This document shows, piece by piece, positions 52,501-64,000 of a DNA stretch of 64,000 bases. A model generated the notes under the pieces. The model did not search any database, had not been told where the DNA came from, and saw nothing but the letters and a program-made list of their open reading frames with translations. Within the stretch, counting starts at the first letter, position 1; each line of letters begins with the position of its first letter. This DNA comes from Hydractinia symbiolongicarpus. Its lineage: Eukaryota > Cnidaria > Hydrozoa > Anthoathecata > Hydractiniidae. Location of the stretch: NCBI RefSeq assembly GCF_029227915.1, contig NC_079884.1, positions 14,446,001 to 14,510,000 on the forward strand. The letters are read 5' to 3'. Made by a program: the position numbers and the translations under genes.

Positions 52501-55500
52501 CCAACATGCCTGGAAGTTCTTGACGCGCGACCTCGTCCATCACTTTCTACAAAGAAGTTAAAAAACAGGATAAAAAAAACAAGTTTAGATTTCTAGTAGC
52601 ACATAGGGAGGGAAAAAATAAAGTAAAGAAGCGTTGGTTTTATTGTCTAGGGATTTGGTATGAGCAACAGTATGCCACACCAGACTAAGACAATTCTGAC
52701 GGCAAATACCAATTACTTGTCAAGGTTTATTTCTGATACAACAAAAATGCACAGCAACAAAAAAACAACAATATCAATATCAATCTTACTTGATTAGCCT
52801 GTGTTCCTGACAAATACATGTTGTAATGATGTGAGCTGAAAAATATTTCCATAACAGCAACCAGCAACCTATAAAAGTTAAATTTTGTGTTGTAAACCTC
52901 CTCAACTTTGTGAACACGCAGTGGAATTGATACAAAAAGCAATCACAAAATAAAATACCAGAAACTGCCTTCTTCATCCAAATATAACAGTGCGAATCCA
53001 ACCATAAAATTCATTCCCTAAACAAGACAAGTCTGGTGTATTTACCATTTCTGTTCCATTAGGTTCGCGTCAAAAAAATGTTTGCAGCATAACAAAACAA
53101 AGAAACGACACGCATCCCAAAATTCCTTGATTTTCTCATGCATATTTTTCAGGTTTTTCTTTTACAAAAACGTTAAGGTTGTGGGCAGTCACAAGATGTG
53201 TATCATATAAAATACTGCAGGGCAAATACTGAGGAACATAAAAGAAAAAACAATGCGAATAACTTAATATCTGCCAATACAAGACACGACAACATCAACA
53301 CAAGTAAAATCGACAACTTCTTTGATCCATTATTTCAGTAAGCGTAATTTCCGTCTTATTTCTTAGCCCACTAATCATTCAACAGCAGAGGATACTTATA
53401 AAACATCGTGTTAAGCACCACAATAAAAAGTCTATTAAAGAATTAGCATAAGACTACTTTAAGGAAAGAAATTTTCGCGGTAATAAATTTTCGCAAATTT
53501 CAGGGTTTCCTAAACCTCGCGGGAGTAAATTTTCGCGGTTTGCGATTTTAACAATAAAAATAAAAATTTAATACCACATTAAATTATTAGGCCAAATTTT
53601 GGTTAAAATTTTATAAGTTTGTTTATCTTCGCAGGAATAAATTTTTGCATTATTTTTTTAACCTTTGAGAATTATTGGGAATAAACTTTCGCGGTTGAAC
53701 AACCTCTTTAAATCACCCTTTTTTTACCGCAACAGTTTCTTCTCTTAGAGTACTTTTAAAGAATTGCTCGTGCTCAACTAGGTCATTTTGTTGGTAAGGC
53801 ATAGGACATTGATGTGATACAAGTCTTCATCATAAAATAACTGAACTCTCTTACCTGACAATATCCTATCTCTGGATTGTGTAGTAAATATGCTCGAAGG
53901 ACTCTATGCAATACAGGTATCTAGACAGGAATTATTGAAACAGTCTCTTTTTGTTTGTTTGATTTTCCTCAAGAACTGTTTTTAATTTCGATTGAAAATA
54001 TATCGTTCTTACAAGAGGGATTGAAATTAGGCAACGATTTCTACACATTAAAGATTACCTTTCCTTGTTCTAAATTTTGAAAGTCTTTATGTGTCGGCAT
54101 CGTACGCATTAAATCAATTTTAATTTGCTTTTCAATAGAACCATCGTTATCTTCTTCATCACCCTGTAATGATGCAAGAAATAGCAAGAAAACTCATAAA
54201 AAACAAAATATATTATTATTATTGCTACTATTTACCCAAGATAGCCTCATTGATTCACAATTTTATGACTCAACCGGGGATTAAACAAAGGACCCCCCGC
54301 GCTGGAGGAGAACGCTCTACCACAAGGCCACATTATTATATTTAGTGCATAAGTGTATTACATTATAAATCTTGATCTGGAATGTCTTGTAACCACGAAT
54401 AACAAAAAAATAGTACCTGCAAGTCGGGTAGCTTCGACACTAAATGTTTGTAATAATTGTCGCCCTAGTAATAAAATCAAAATTTGGAACCAGATACACA
54501 ATGATTGTTTTTCATTTTCAAATGTCAAGCACAAGTTTGTGTGTGTTATTGCTTCCCAATATTATCCATAAATTGTATAAAAGGAATTGAAGATGACAAA
54601 TGAGGTTAATATTATGTCGCAGACTCATATTTCTCAGTGTTAAGACATTAAAGTTAAAACATCCAGACTCAATAATTCTGTGTAAATCAAATTGTGTCAT
54701 ACTAACCTCACAAAAAGTGTTGATATTTTTTTAGATATATATTTTTTTAAATTTGGACTTAAGGGGGTCTATTCAAACTTTAGCAGTGTGTAAAAGACAT
54801 AGTAATTTCTTTACGTTTGTTAGAACACTAAAACCTCATGACAGTAGGCCTTTTTGTTACTTTATTTCACACAAACAAACATAATCTTCTGCATTTCATA
54901 ATAATTTTTCTTACTTTTTCCTCTTTGATACTTTTCACATGTTCTTCTATCAACCTAGTTTTCAAATAATATTACAAATCAAAAAACATAAACTTTTATC
55001 ATCAACTTAGAAACTGGAATTAACTTAAAGTAACACTACATTCAACACTATATAGTTTATACTGTTTTGGTTTAACAAACTTACATAGTCCACAGTTTCC
55101 CTCTAAGATCATGTGGAATGCCATGTCGGATAAGTTCTTTTAAGTTGTTCTGAAATGGACATAGTAAGATAATATTCATTTGTATGTCTTACCCTACCTT
55201 ATCCATTGTTTGTAGTCCTTGTCTAGCTTGGACGAGTTGTACCCAGTTTACAGAAAAACAACATATTTAGAATGCTCCTATTTCTCTGACTTTTAGACCG
55301 TGGATTATCTCTAGCAAAAAATATTTCAGTTATAAAAACATGCTATGGGAAGGGATATGGACTTTCGGCTTAACCTAAAAAAGCAAATGTTTAAAATCAA
55401 AAAAAAGGAAAGATGGTATGGAGAAGTACTGTTCTGAAAATATATAATAAAAATATCTGCCAATTCCAACAATGCAGAAGGATACAGGTCAAATTTTTGA

Positions 55501-58500
55501 CTGACAAAACATTATTCTTTAGTAGTTTTTAAAAAAACATGAAAGGTGTTTTAGCCACAAGGTCTCTTTTGTAAATACTCCAATGTTATTTGTTAATAAC
55601 TTCATAGGAAAACACAAGAACGAAATATGCATGGTGTGAAACTCTATATATACTCACATCAAATATAATGGTTGATTCTGTAGTCACGGAGACAGTATAT
55701 GTTTGCCATTGTTGGTATATATCATTGTTTTCCTGATTGTAAACAAAAAATAGCCAATATATTACATACGAAGAGATGCTTGAAAATGGTATAATTATTA
55801 ATTCAGAATAGGTGTAGGATAATAACATACATACAAAAGTACAGGGAAAGTCAAATTTGGACATCAGTATTTTGGGTTAGGGCACCCAAAACAAAAGCAA
55901 TATTTCTTAATTCCTTTCATAAGGATATGTTTGGGGTTTAGCCATATCAGATATATTTTATGATGAAATACTTTATAGAATATGTATTCAAATACCATTT
56001 CTAGTAATTCAGCACGAAATTTTTGTCTGTGCAGCATTATCTTGAGCAGCTACAGCTACTCAACACAATTTCTAATCAGGCCTTGATATCTTAAACTATG
56101 AGGTGTTAAAAATGCATACTAGCAAATAATGAAGCCAATTTCTGGATCTCCTGAACACTTTGAACTTTGAAAATCTTCAAACAAAGGCTGCTAATTATTA
56201 AATCTTGCTAAATTATTAAATAACTCTGCTTTGATTTAACAATTTTACCTGTAGATGGGAGTCATATTTTCTTTTCAACACATCACAGAGATACAACAAC
56301 ACTTGCATGGACGTATCTCTTGTACCGTGAATAAATCCTAAATAGTCTTCGTGAAGTTCCATTTTTCCTTCACTAAAAATAAGACAATATTTTGAAAAAC
56401 AAATGACTTAAATAAGTTTTATATATACAGCTCTTGAACAATTACTAAAAAAGGTCTTATTCTTTGTCAGCAGGTGAGCAAAACATACATTCATAACTGA
56501 AAATCACTGTTTAGACAGTTTTTCAAAATAACTCAAAATCATTTGTGTTAACCCCAAATATCTATCATTCTTAGTTATGAATCTGTTAAAGGAGTCACAT
56601 TGTCGTATTCCATTATAAAACTGTTAAAAAGGTTTTGCACAAGCCTGACTTACAGTATTTTGTTTTACACATTATTAAAAAGCCAAGACAAAACTGTTCC
56701 GTTACCATTTCAACGTCATTTGAAAAAAACTAATTCTTAAGTTTTACTTTGACAGCAGCATAAAAAAAGTTTTTTAGCAAAGGAAACCACCTCTATCTAA
56801 TTTGAAATCTAATTTGAGAACAACCTGAAACACTAAACAAAGAAAAACTATGTATATTTGCCTACTAGGAGTGAAGAAGGAAATAACAAACTTAAAATGT
56901 CAAACAGGAAACAAATCTATGTCCTCTAAAAAAATTCAGTATTTTGTTTTTCCGCGTCATTAGAAAAAAACTAATTATTCATTTTTACGTTGACTGCAGC
57001 ATAAAAGTCGTTTAAAAATGCTAAACAGATATGTCTTCTGGAAAAAAATTCAGATTAAAATATACATTTTTCTAACAAAGATATTGATTTAAACAATACA
57101 ATCCTTGTGAGAAAGTAAGAAAGAAACCACTCCCAACAAAATAGAAGACTTACCTGTTAAATTCAGGAAGGTTGTTGTTTATTTCTTTTTCTTTTTTCAC
57201 CAACTGTATTACTTCCTTGCTAGCCTGGCAGAAAAAATTTCCACATATTAAGACAATTTCAAATATGGATGTTATCCTCTAGTTATAACATTAAAACAAT
57301 GTTGTCGCAAAGATTACACATTTCACCGTGAATAAAAAAATATGGTGACCTCTTGGTGCTGTTATTTTAATTTTCAGCACATGCAAAGAGAATCCCTGAG
57401 AAATGTCCATACAGTTGACTCTTTCTTACTTGAAGCTCACAGGGAAAAATTAAAATTTGAATTACAGAAAGATTCTAATTATAGAAAGTTGAGTTTTTTA
57501 AATACATGTTAAGCTAAAGAATTGAAACAAAAGAAATGAGTTCTTTAATTAAATTTCATTCTACTTTTGTATTTAATTTTTCTTTTTCTAGATTCAAAAA
57601 AACTTGCTCTTTGTGAGAATTCTTTGCAATTTTGAACTCTTTATCTAGGAGATTCTTCACTCTAACTTGTTTGAAGAAAACATTTAAACTATTTTTAAAA
57701 TTCCCAAAATTTTATATAATGACCAGTTTACGTGATTCATAATAAAACTACAAAAGAATTCTAATTACAGAGTACGGACTTGAAATTTTGTTCCAACTAT
57801 AGAAGTTTTTGAATTAAAGAGATTCAAATAACTGAAAGAAAAATAAAAGTTGTTTTAAGGAAATTCATAGTGGCTTTAAATTGTTACTGGAAATATGCGA
57901 ATTATGGAGGATTGAACTAGAAAGAGTCAACTATATTTTCGAAAAGAGAAATTTAAAAGCCCAAACAACAATGGTTTTTTCTGGACAGTTTACAGTGGCA
58001 CAATTCCACGGTCTGCCATCCATCATACATATTTCCCACATATTTTCGTTTTTTCGTGCATCTTGCCCGCTTTATAACATGAAGTAATAAAATTTACTGG
58101 GTCAGAAGTTGTCACTATGATTATAGGTGACATTTTAATGGCATTTCGGATTACAAAAACCTGACTTTTTAAATTTGCTCACAAACAGACATCAAGTATT
58201 ATATTGGAGATATCAAGATATACTTACAGGAATGTCTGCTAACTTATTGTATGTATTTTCATCTACAAAAGAGGAGGTTCAGTTAGTTGACAATATTTGC
58301 CATAACCCCGACATGAGACAGAAAGACATACATCATAGAACAGGCTTTTGACAAAACTTGAGTTAACCCTGTCAAGACCGAATACGAAGGTCACAATTTG
58401 CCAAAACAACAACAACGTGGGATATGAAAGCCATAAGGAGAGCAGATTTGTCAAAGGTGTGCACAATGTCATTAAAGAAATATGGATTCTATGATCATAT

Positions 58501-61500
58501 GGAAATAAGGATAACATAAATTTTGTTTTATTTATTTTTTCTGCTTTTCGTATAAATAAACACAAACATACATCCTTACCTTGCATTAGAGACCGCTGTA
58601 TGAAAACAATAAAATTCTTCTTTAATTTTATGCTTTCTACTTCAATAGTGTTGTAACTCCTAAAAAAAATAAGATTAAATAACTTTAAAACATCTATAGG
58701 GATATAGGTTTCTTTTAACTTACAGGATTATTATTGTTTAATATTTTCTGGTACAATACAATATTAGGAAAATAAATTCTGAATCCAGCGAATTTTACAA
58801 ATGTACCTGACATTAACTCTGAGTTGTTCTTTAACATTCTCAATATCTTGATTAAGTTGCGATACTTGACGGGTTAGATAAGAATTATGACCTTGTAGAA
58901 GTTGGCAGTTGCTGCAGTTCTCCTTTAAAAAAAGTTAAATGTGAAGTAAATGATAATGTCAGTCATTTTTTATTGCTTAGATTCTGTGAATCTATAAGTG
59001 ATGGTACAATGCGTATAACTACTGACATAAACATTTGCATCAAGACAGACAAGCCACTAACATTTTTATGTCACCATATCAGTAAGGTTCAATATTATTA
59101 GTAAAAAATCAACCAAAATTAAGAAAACACATGGCAATATCCAAACAATATCCTTTTATTTTTTATGGTTGTCAGTTTCATAGAAATTGTTATTGCTTGC
59201 TATATTTCGTCAAGCTTTCATCTGTTTTTTACCCACTTGTTTTTGTTTGTTCGTATGTGCTTTTTAAAGAATTTATCATTAATCCATTCCTCCCTTTTTT
59301 CTTCTTCTATCTAATTAGCACTTGACACCCTTTTGTAGCAGCCCCCACCTTAAATTAGTTACAATCATGTTAGATGGGTCATAATCAAGCTACTAAACTT
59401 ACTGGTTTGGTTGAAATATCTTGCATTGAACCAACAACTGATCTAAAGGTAAAAAAGACAAACAATGCTCTATAATGAATTTAAATATAAAATGTCAATT
59501 TGCTTGGATTTACATAATATAGCTCAATGGGATTTTTATAATTTAAATTGAATATTGTTCCTTTTCTTTCAAAACTACTTTCTCATTTAAAGTTATTACT
59601 TTTTAGGATAGTGTTCAGGCTAGTTAGTTTGCCTTATGGTATTCCACAGACTAGAATGTGTGAAAACCAACTTCATGTATTCGCCCTTTACAAATTGAGT
59701 TTTTAAAGCAATCTAAGAAACTACTTAAATCATTGCATAGAGGATCACAGAAGATGAAAAATGTGGTTGTTGGTTGCAGTACATATTGCCTGCTAAATGC
59801 TTCTTGAAAAGTCTAAATTTGACATTTTATGCCCATGTCAAAATGAAATGACTGGATAGATGATAAAAAGTTGTTTTAAAAAATGGTTTATTATTTCATT
59901 TTACGATATGTCATTAAAGAGATATTTTTGTTTAGTTAAACTAGTTGCATGCAAAAACAATGGTGTAAAATTTTTAACAATAACTTCTGCATAAATCATT
60001 AAAATACCATAAAAAAAAAGAATATGAACAACATATACCTGAGAGGTGCTGCTCGAACAACTCTGTCACCATCTGAGAAATTTGATTTATCATTCGCCTT
60101 CACAATTGATTTGGATTTTCGGCTGAATATTCTTTGAAATAAACTTTCTATGAAACAAAGTAATTACAAAATGTTTGCAAGATGGAATTATTAATTAACT
60201 ATGTGGTTTTACTAGAGGTCAAAGTAATTAGCTCCTGGTTTACATGAAACAAATTGAAACATTTATTTTTGTAAGACATCTCTTACTTCTCTTGGGTTTC
60301 TTTTCAACGCCATGTCGGCTTTGTTCGATTGTAAGTGGTTCCTAAAACAGGAATGGAGTAACATATTTCAATGGAATTATTTTTAGGTCGAAAAATATTG
60401 TTAAACTGTAATAATAAAAAGATAAGTTTATATTAAAATCCTTTCGCTGGTACTGATAGAAAATTAATTGTACAAGCAAGTATAAAAATTTATGGAAATA
60501 ATAAAGCTAGAAGTTTCCTGCTAAGATTGTTAGTAAAAGTTTATAGTAAAAGAGAAGAACTTATACATCTTCTGGAACAGATTCTAGTTTTGTTGCATCA
60601 GCAGTCACTTCTGGTTTTCTCTTCACTAGTTCCTGTAAAACAACAAGTAATCAAGGTCTGTGTTATACACAGAAACATATAAAAAGGAAAATGACGATGT
60701 CTTACATATATCGCATTTGTGATAAATAAAATTGATAGTAAGTCAACTAGTCAGTCATGTGTCTAACAGTTAAATTGAATTTATAGAAACGTAAATCTAC
60801 ATACAGGAGAACTAACTTCAGGCAACACTCTGATAATAAAAATAAATACCTGCAGTGTATTTGTCCATTTCATCAGCATTTTGTGATTTTCAGCATTTAA
60901 ACGATACTCTGTGCCTCGTATACTGTCAACAAGAACAAAAAAAGGAAAAAAGTTCACATAAAGAAAACAAACTGCCATATTCATTTAACCTCGTTTTGTG
61001 CTAATCATATCCTACAGGAATTAAATTCAAATTGTACAGAAACTTCCTTCATTATTTCCTCTCTCTAAATTATATTGATTCCTCTGATTTTGAAAAACAA
61101 CAATTAAATAACACACAAAAATAACTTAAACTCACTTTATGATAAATTCATTTTCATCAGTGTTTCCAAATGAGACACCAGCTCCAAATAAAGGCAGTGA
61201 TCTAAATGATTTGATAACACAATTTTTTGAAGAACACATATGCCTTTCACAGATTTTTGCAAAGTTGTAAAAAATTTTAGCGAATGGCTATATTCATTTA
61301 TGCTCAAAATTAAATTGTTCAATAAACAAAACAATTTTTTTTTAAAATCATCTAATTTTTTTGTTTCTTGTTTATTACTGATAAATTTCTTACAGTATAA
61401 ATTTCTTACAGTATAAATTTCTTACAGTATAGGATCAAACTGAATAATTCTACATAACGTTTCAATACTACACATACAAATTATTTGTTTCAGGATTCTG

Positions 61501-62672
61501 TTTTCCAATAGTTCCACTTACTTGTTGCTTGATTAATAACATTATAAATTAGATCAATAGGACATCTGGAATTATTCAGTTCACCTTCGACAACACACAG
61601 TATACTCCAATATCAAAAAAGAAGAATAACTCCCAGGTCTCAATCTTTCGAGATCTTTAAATTTAAGCCAACAACATATTTCGTGTTTTATTTCTCTTTG
61701 TTATGCTTTTATCTTTTGCAACCAAAACATTCAAAATTTAAAATACTTTCCTCTGTATCCTTCACTCCTTCAATATGTTTATATTTTTTAATATAGAAAC
61801 ACACAAAAAAAGAAAAGGTAAAAGACATTAAAAACTGGATTTAACTGCATTGTGCTTTTTTTTGTTTGTTTTAAATTCACCCTATGTAGTTGCTGATTAA
61901 TTTATTAGGTGAGCATTATCAAAACAATTCAAAAAACGAGGAGAGTTACTACCAGATAACTAGATGTTGGATGTTTCACTGAAATAATTTGTTCAATGTT
62001 TTGTATACATTAATGGCATTGCATTCATGAGAAGATAAATAAAACTAATTTAATGCTTACTCAATTGCATCTTTGTTTCCAATATCCTTGCTGTTCTTAT
62101 ACCCGCACAGTTGGTTGGTTTTTTTGTCGATTATAAACCTGTGACAAAGAAATCTTATTAGAACTTTTGGGGATTATTTTTTTTAAATTCTAATTACACT
62201 CCACAAATAATATATTCATGGAAGTAATGGAAAACTAGGTATACTTTATAACAAAGTGTTGTCATAAACATAACAAAAAAATACATTCATTAATACAACA
62301 AGGACAAGGAATGTAATGTGGGGTTGTTAAATTAATTTCGATCATATATTTCAAAAATCTCATTTAACAACTTAATAGAAATGACTACATTCATGCACAA
62401 AGAGGCTACGTTATCCAAGAATGAACATTAACATAGAAAAAAATTCGAATTTTGTCATACCAGTGATATCTTTTTAATGATTTTAACTTTCCAACACCTG
62501 CAATAGAAAACAGTCTTAATTATGTAGTCAAATTTGGTCTTTTAATTGAGCATTAAAATTTAATGGTAAAGTGATAGAACACAAAACATAAAAAAATGTG
62601 AGACAAAGAAACGATCAAACCTGAAGAGTTGATTCGTATATGCAAATGTCCCGCCAATTCACTATTGGTGCT
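46507..62672 (-). CDS. PH-coiled coil-TBC Rab-GAP with C-terminal beta-propeller (5' partial)
   Basis: 35 exons whose phases join into 1,114 residues and a TAG at 46509-46507. Exons (high to low): 62672-62621, 62497-62461, 62138-62061, 61201-61136, 60922-60850, 60632-60567, 60341-60287, 60147-60039, 59442-59403, 58922-58807, 58659-58580, 58262-58228, 57224-57154, 56372-56249, 55732-55658, 55149-55085, 54954-54915, 54163-54059, 53920-53855, 53017-52959, 52868-52790, 52546-52415, 52056-52012, 51337-51203, 50800-50663, 50117-49898, 49860-49760, 49546-49446, 49090-48982, 48694-48561, 48286-48185, 47634-47544, 47415-47000, 46830-46746, 46551-46507. PH-like (1-102), linker/coiled coil, TBC (about 360-600: HGIPHDLRGKLW, arginine finger IKIDLMR, glutamine finger YCQGMN), coiled coil (about 610-650), cysteine-containing segment, JIP/DENND3-like propeller (LWVGFGNG, SVILWSS). 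PH-TBC order resembles TBC1D2; the propeller does not belong to that family. The initiator exon was not found. Confidence 0.8.
47749..47910. repeat. 27-bp minisatellite in a propeller-gene intron
   Basis: Six 27-base units in register (47749, 47776, 47803, 47830, 47857, 47884), core AACTTTACGGCTAAAAATA, with more decayed units back to about 47,660. The minus strand is open through it with a nine-residue period (AVKFATVFL-like), but it lies between two well-supported exons and is probably intronic. Confidence 0.9.
53465..53705. repeat. TTTTCGCGG-rich dispersed repeat
   Basis: Several AATTTTCGCGG/TTTCGCGGTT strings in an AT-rich context, resembling those near 10.3-11.05 kb. It lies in the intron between exons 53855-53920 and 52959-53017. 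A repeat family is likely; its class is unknown. Confidence 0.5.
54235..54345 (-). mobile_element. tRNA-derived SINE fragment
   Basis: On the minus strand, TGGCCTTGTGGTAGAGC is a near-consensus A box, followed by an anticodon-like arm and a decayed B box (GTTTAATCCCC). It lies in an intron of the TBC gene. The decayed B box argues against a working tRNA. Confidence 0.5.
61381..61428. repeat. Three exact 16-bp tandem units
   Basis: ATAAATTTCTTACAGT repeated three times without change, in the intron between exons 62061-62138 and 61136-61201 of the TBC gene. On the transcribed strand each unit contains CTGTAAGA, a good 5' splice-site match. Confidence 0.9.
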
Positions 62673-64000
62673 CTATAACACATAAAAACAACATCCAGTA
62701 AAATTTACACATATTTAAAACTTCTTGTTAGATGAAAATGTCTTTAATTATTGCCACTTTGTCAAATACCCTCATTAAAGTCTTATTAATAATATCCGGA
62801 GCTAAAAAAGCAATAATCTCACGTTTAAGACTAATAGGTTATTAGATATATACTTTGCAGTTTTACATCTGTTCATGTTGAAAAATAGAAAAAAATAGTA
62901 ACAGACAAAAAGCATACAGCATTTTCCATTTCATTTGTATGTACTTCAAGTATTGCTTTCTACAGTGTGTATGTTTATTCTAAAAGTAACATAATTAACA
63001 CATTTTAGGCTTCTGCTGCTGTGAGTGTCACCAAATTCTTACTTCATGAATTTCTAAAAGAAATAGTGGAATATAGTGGAGCTTCAACGATTTTGTTTTA
63101 ATAGCTTTAGAATTAAACAAAACAATATTTAAGCATTATATAATTATGTTTTCATAGTTTTGTAACAAAATGTAGCACTAAGTTGCATAATCCCGTTTTC
63201 ACAGTTTTGGAACAAAATATGAAGATATCAGGTCCATCGAGAAAAGAGTGTTGCAATATCAAATTAGTCCTTGTTGTATATAGCCTAAAAATACTGAAAA
63301 CTTTTGGGAAAGCAAATTTTAAAGGGAACAGTAAAATATTTAGTACATGATTTTTTAACAAAACATTTTACATATCACAAAAACAACATGACAGCAAAGC
63401 TTCATCCGTAAAGTGCCACCATCAAACAAAAGTCAATACAGCTTGTATATATTCAGTTAATTTGTCAAATGGATTTTCCTGACTATAGAGAAGAAAACCC
63501 TTGCGTATATGTTGTCCGGGAGCACTTTAGGTCACTTGTCATTGATCCCTTATTAATGGTTACTTGGTTGCAAAAACCATCAGAAATGTGATTGGTGAAA
63601 AAATGGGATTGATTCGAAGTGTGAATTGTGACCTGCTAATTCAAACCTGTGACAATAGAGACCATAGGGACCTCACAGAAGTTGCAACATAGGCCCTGAT
63701 TTTTCTTGTTGCGCTGAACTGTGTAGAAAATAAAACTGAAAAATTTGTATTGTCTACAAAACACAAACAAAAATTAATGTAAAACAAAACAAACAAAGGC
63801 AACAAAAAAAATATATTGTCATAATGCCTGTATGAAAACATTTTAGTATTTTCAAGTGATTTTTTACAATTTACAATGCGTTTTAGCAGCCAAATGATAA
63901 GCTATAGCTAGCCACATTAGAAACATATCTATTGTTTATGTCTTTACAGAGTCAAAACTTCAGTTATTTTTACTTCCACAGTACTGAAAGTGTGAAAAGT
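62673..64000. other. Upstream intron or flank of TBC gene, no exon found
   Basis: The first visible TBC-gene exon has an upstream acceptor (TTATAG at 62673-62678), so at least one 5' exon must exist further right. No frame here joins in phase 0 with a start codon; the first exon is either non-obvious or beyond the window. Confidence 0.5.

Noticed and set aside
1-64000. Bacterial-type features (operons, CRISPR arrays, Shine-Dalgarno sites)
   Set aside because: Spliced genes with GT/AG introns and animal protein families show this is a eukaryotic chromosome; no regularly spaced repeat array of CRISPR type was seen.

Overview
The window is eukaryotic animal DNA. It is AT-rich, has many short introns (mostly 100-900 bp) and densely decayed transposons. 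The genes, the repeat style and a LINE with an embedded PHD-like finger suggest a cnidarian, probably a hydrozoan such as Clytia or Hydractinia. The species is inference; the gene families are read directly from assembled exons.

Layout. 1-2,670: repeats and a tRNA-derived SINE. 2,673-6,193 (+): a complete six-exon ELOVL fatty-acid elongase. 8.6-9.45 kb: a dead Tigger/pogo transposon. 11,103-22,672 (-): JARID2, the PRC2 cofactor, in three coding exons. Its introns hold a full-length LINE and a recent tandem duplication that copied the LINE, one coding exon and the upstream promoter region. 23,810-24,270 (+): a small unknown three-exon gene, divergent from JARID2. 25,985-27,016 (-): an intronless type I membrane protein with a YEEI motif in its tail. 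28.5-34.1 kb: intergenic transposon graveyard (pogo relic with perfect terminal repeats, a 0.6 kb MITE, unresolved relics). 37,282-44,740 (+): WDR47 (LisH-CTLH-WD40), with a likely internal promoter giving a WD40-only isoform. 46,507-62,672 (-): a 35-exon gene reading PH, coiled coil, TBC Rab-GAP and C-terminal beta-propeller, convergent with WDR47 and probably 5'-incomplete.

The genes do not form a pathway; they are independent housekeeping, chromatin, lipid and trafficking genes. The most unusual structures are (1) the JARID2 locus, arranged A-B-A'-C-B', where a duplicated 143-nt exon cannot be spliced together with its twin without a frameshift and an upstream-region copy sits inside the gene, and (2) the PH-TBC-propeller gene, an architecture I do not recognise among standard Rab GAPs. 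All gene models were assembled by hand from splice signals, reading phase and family similarity; none was checked by alignment software or RNA data.
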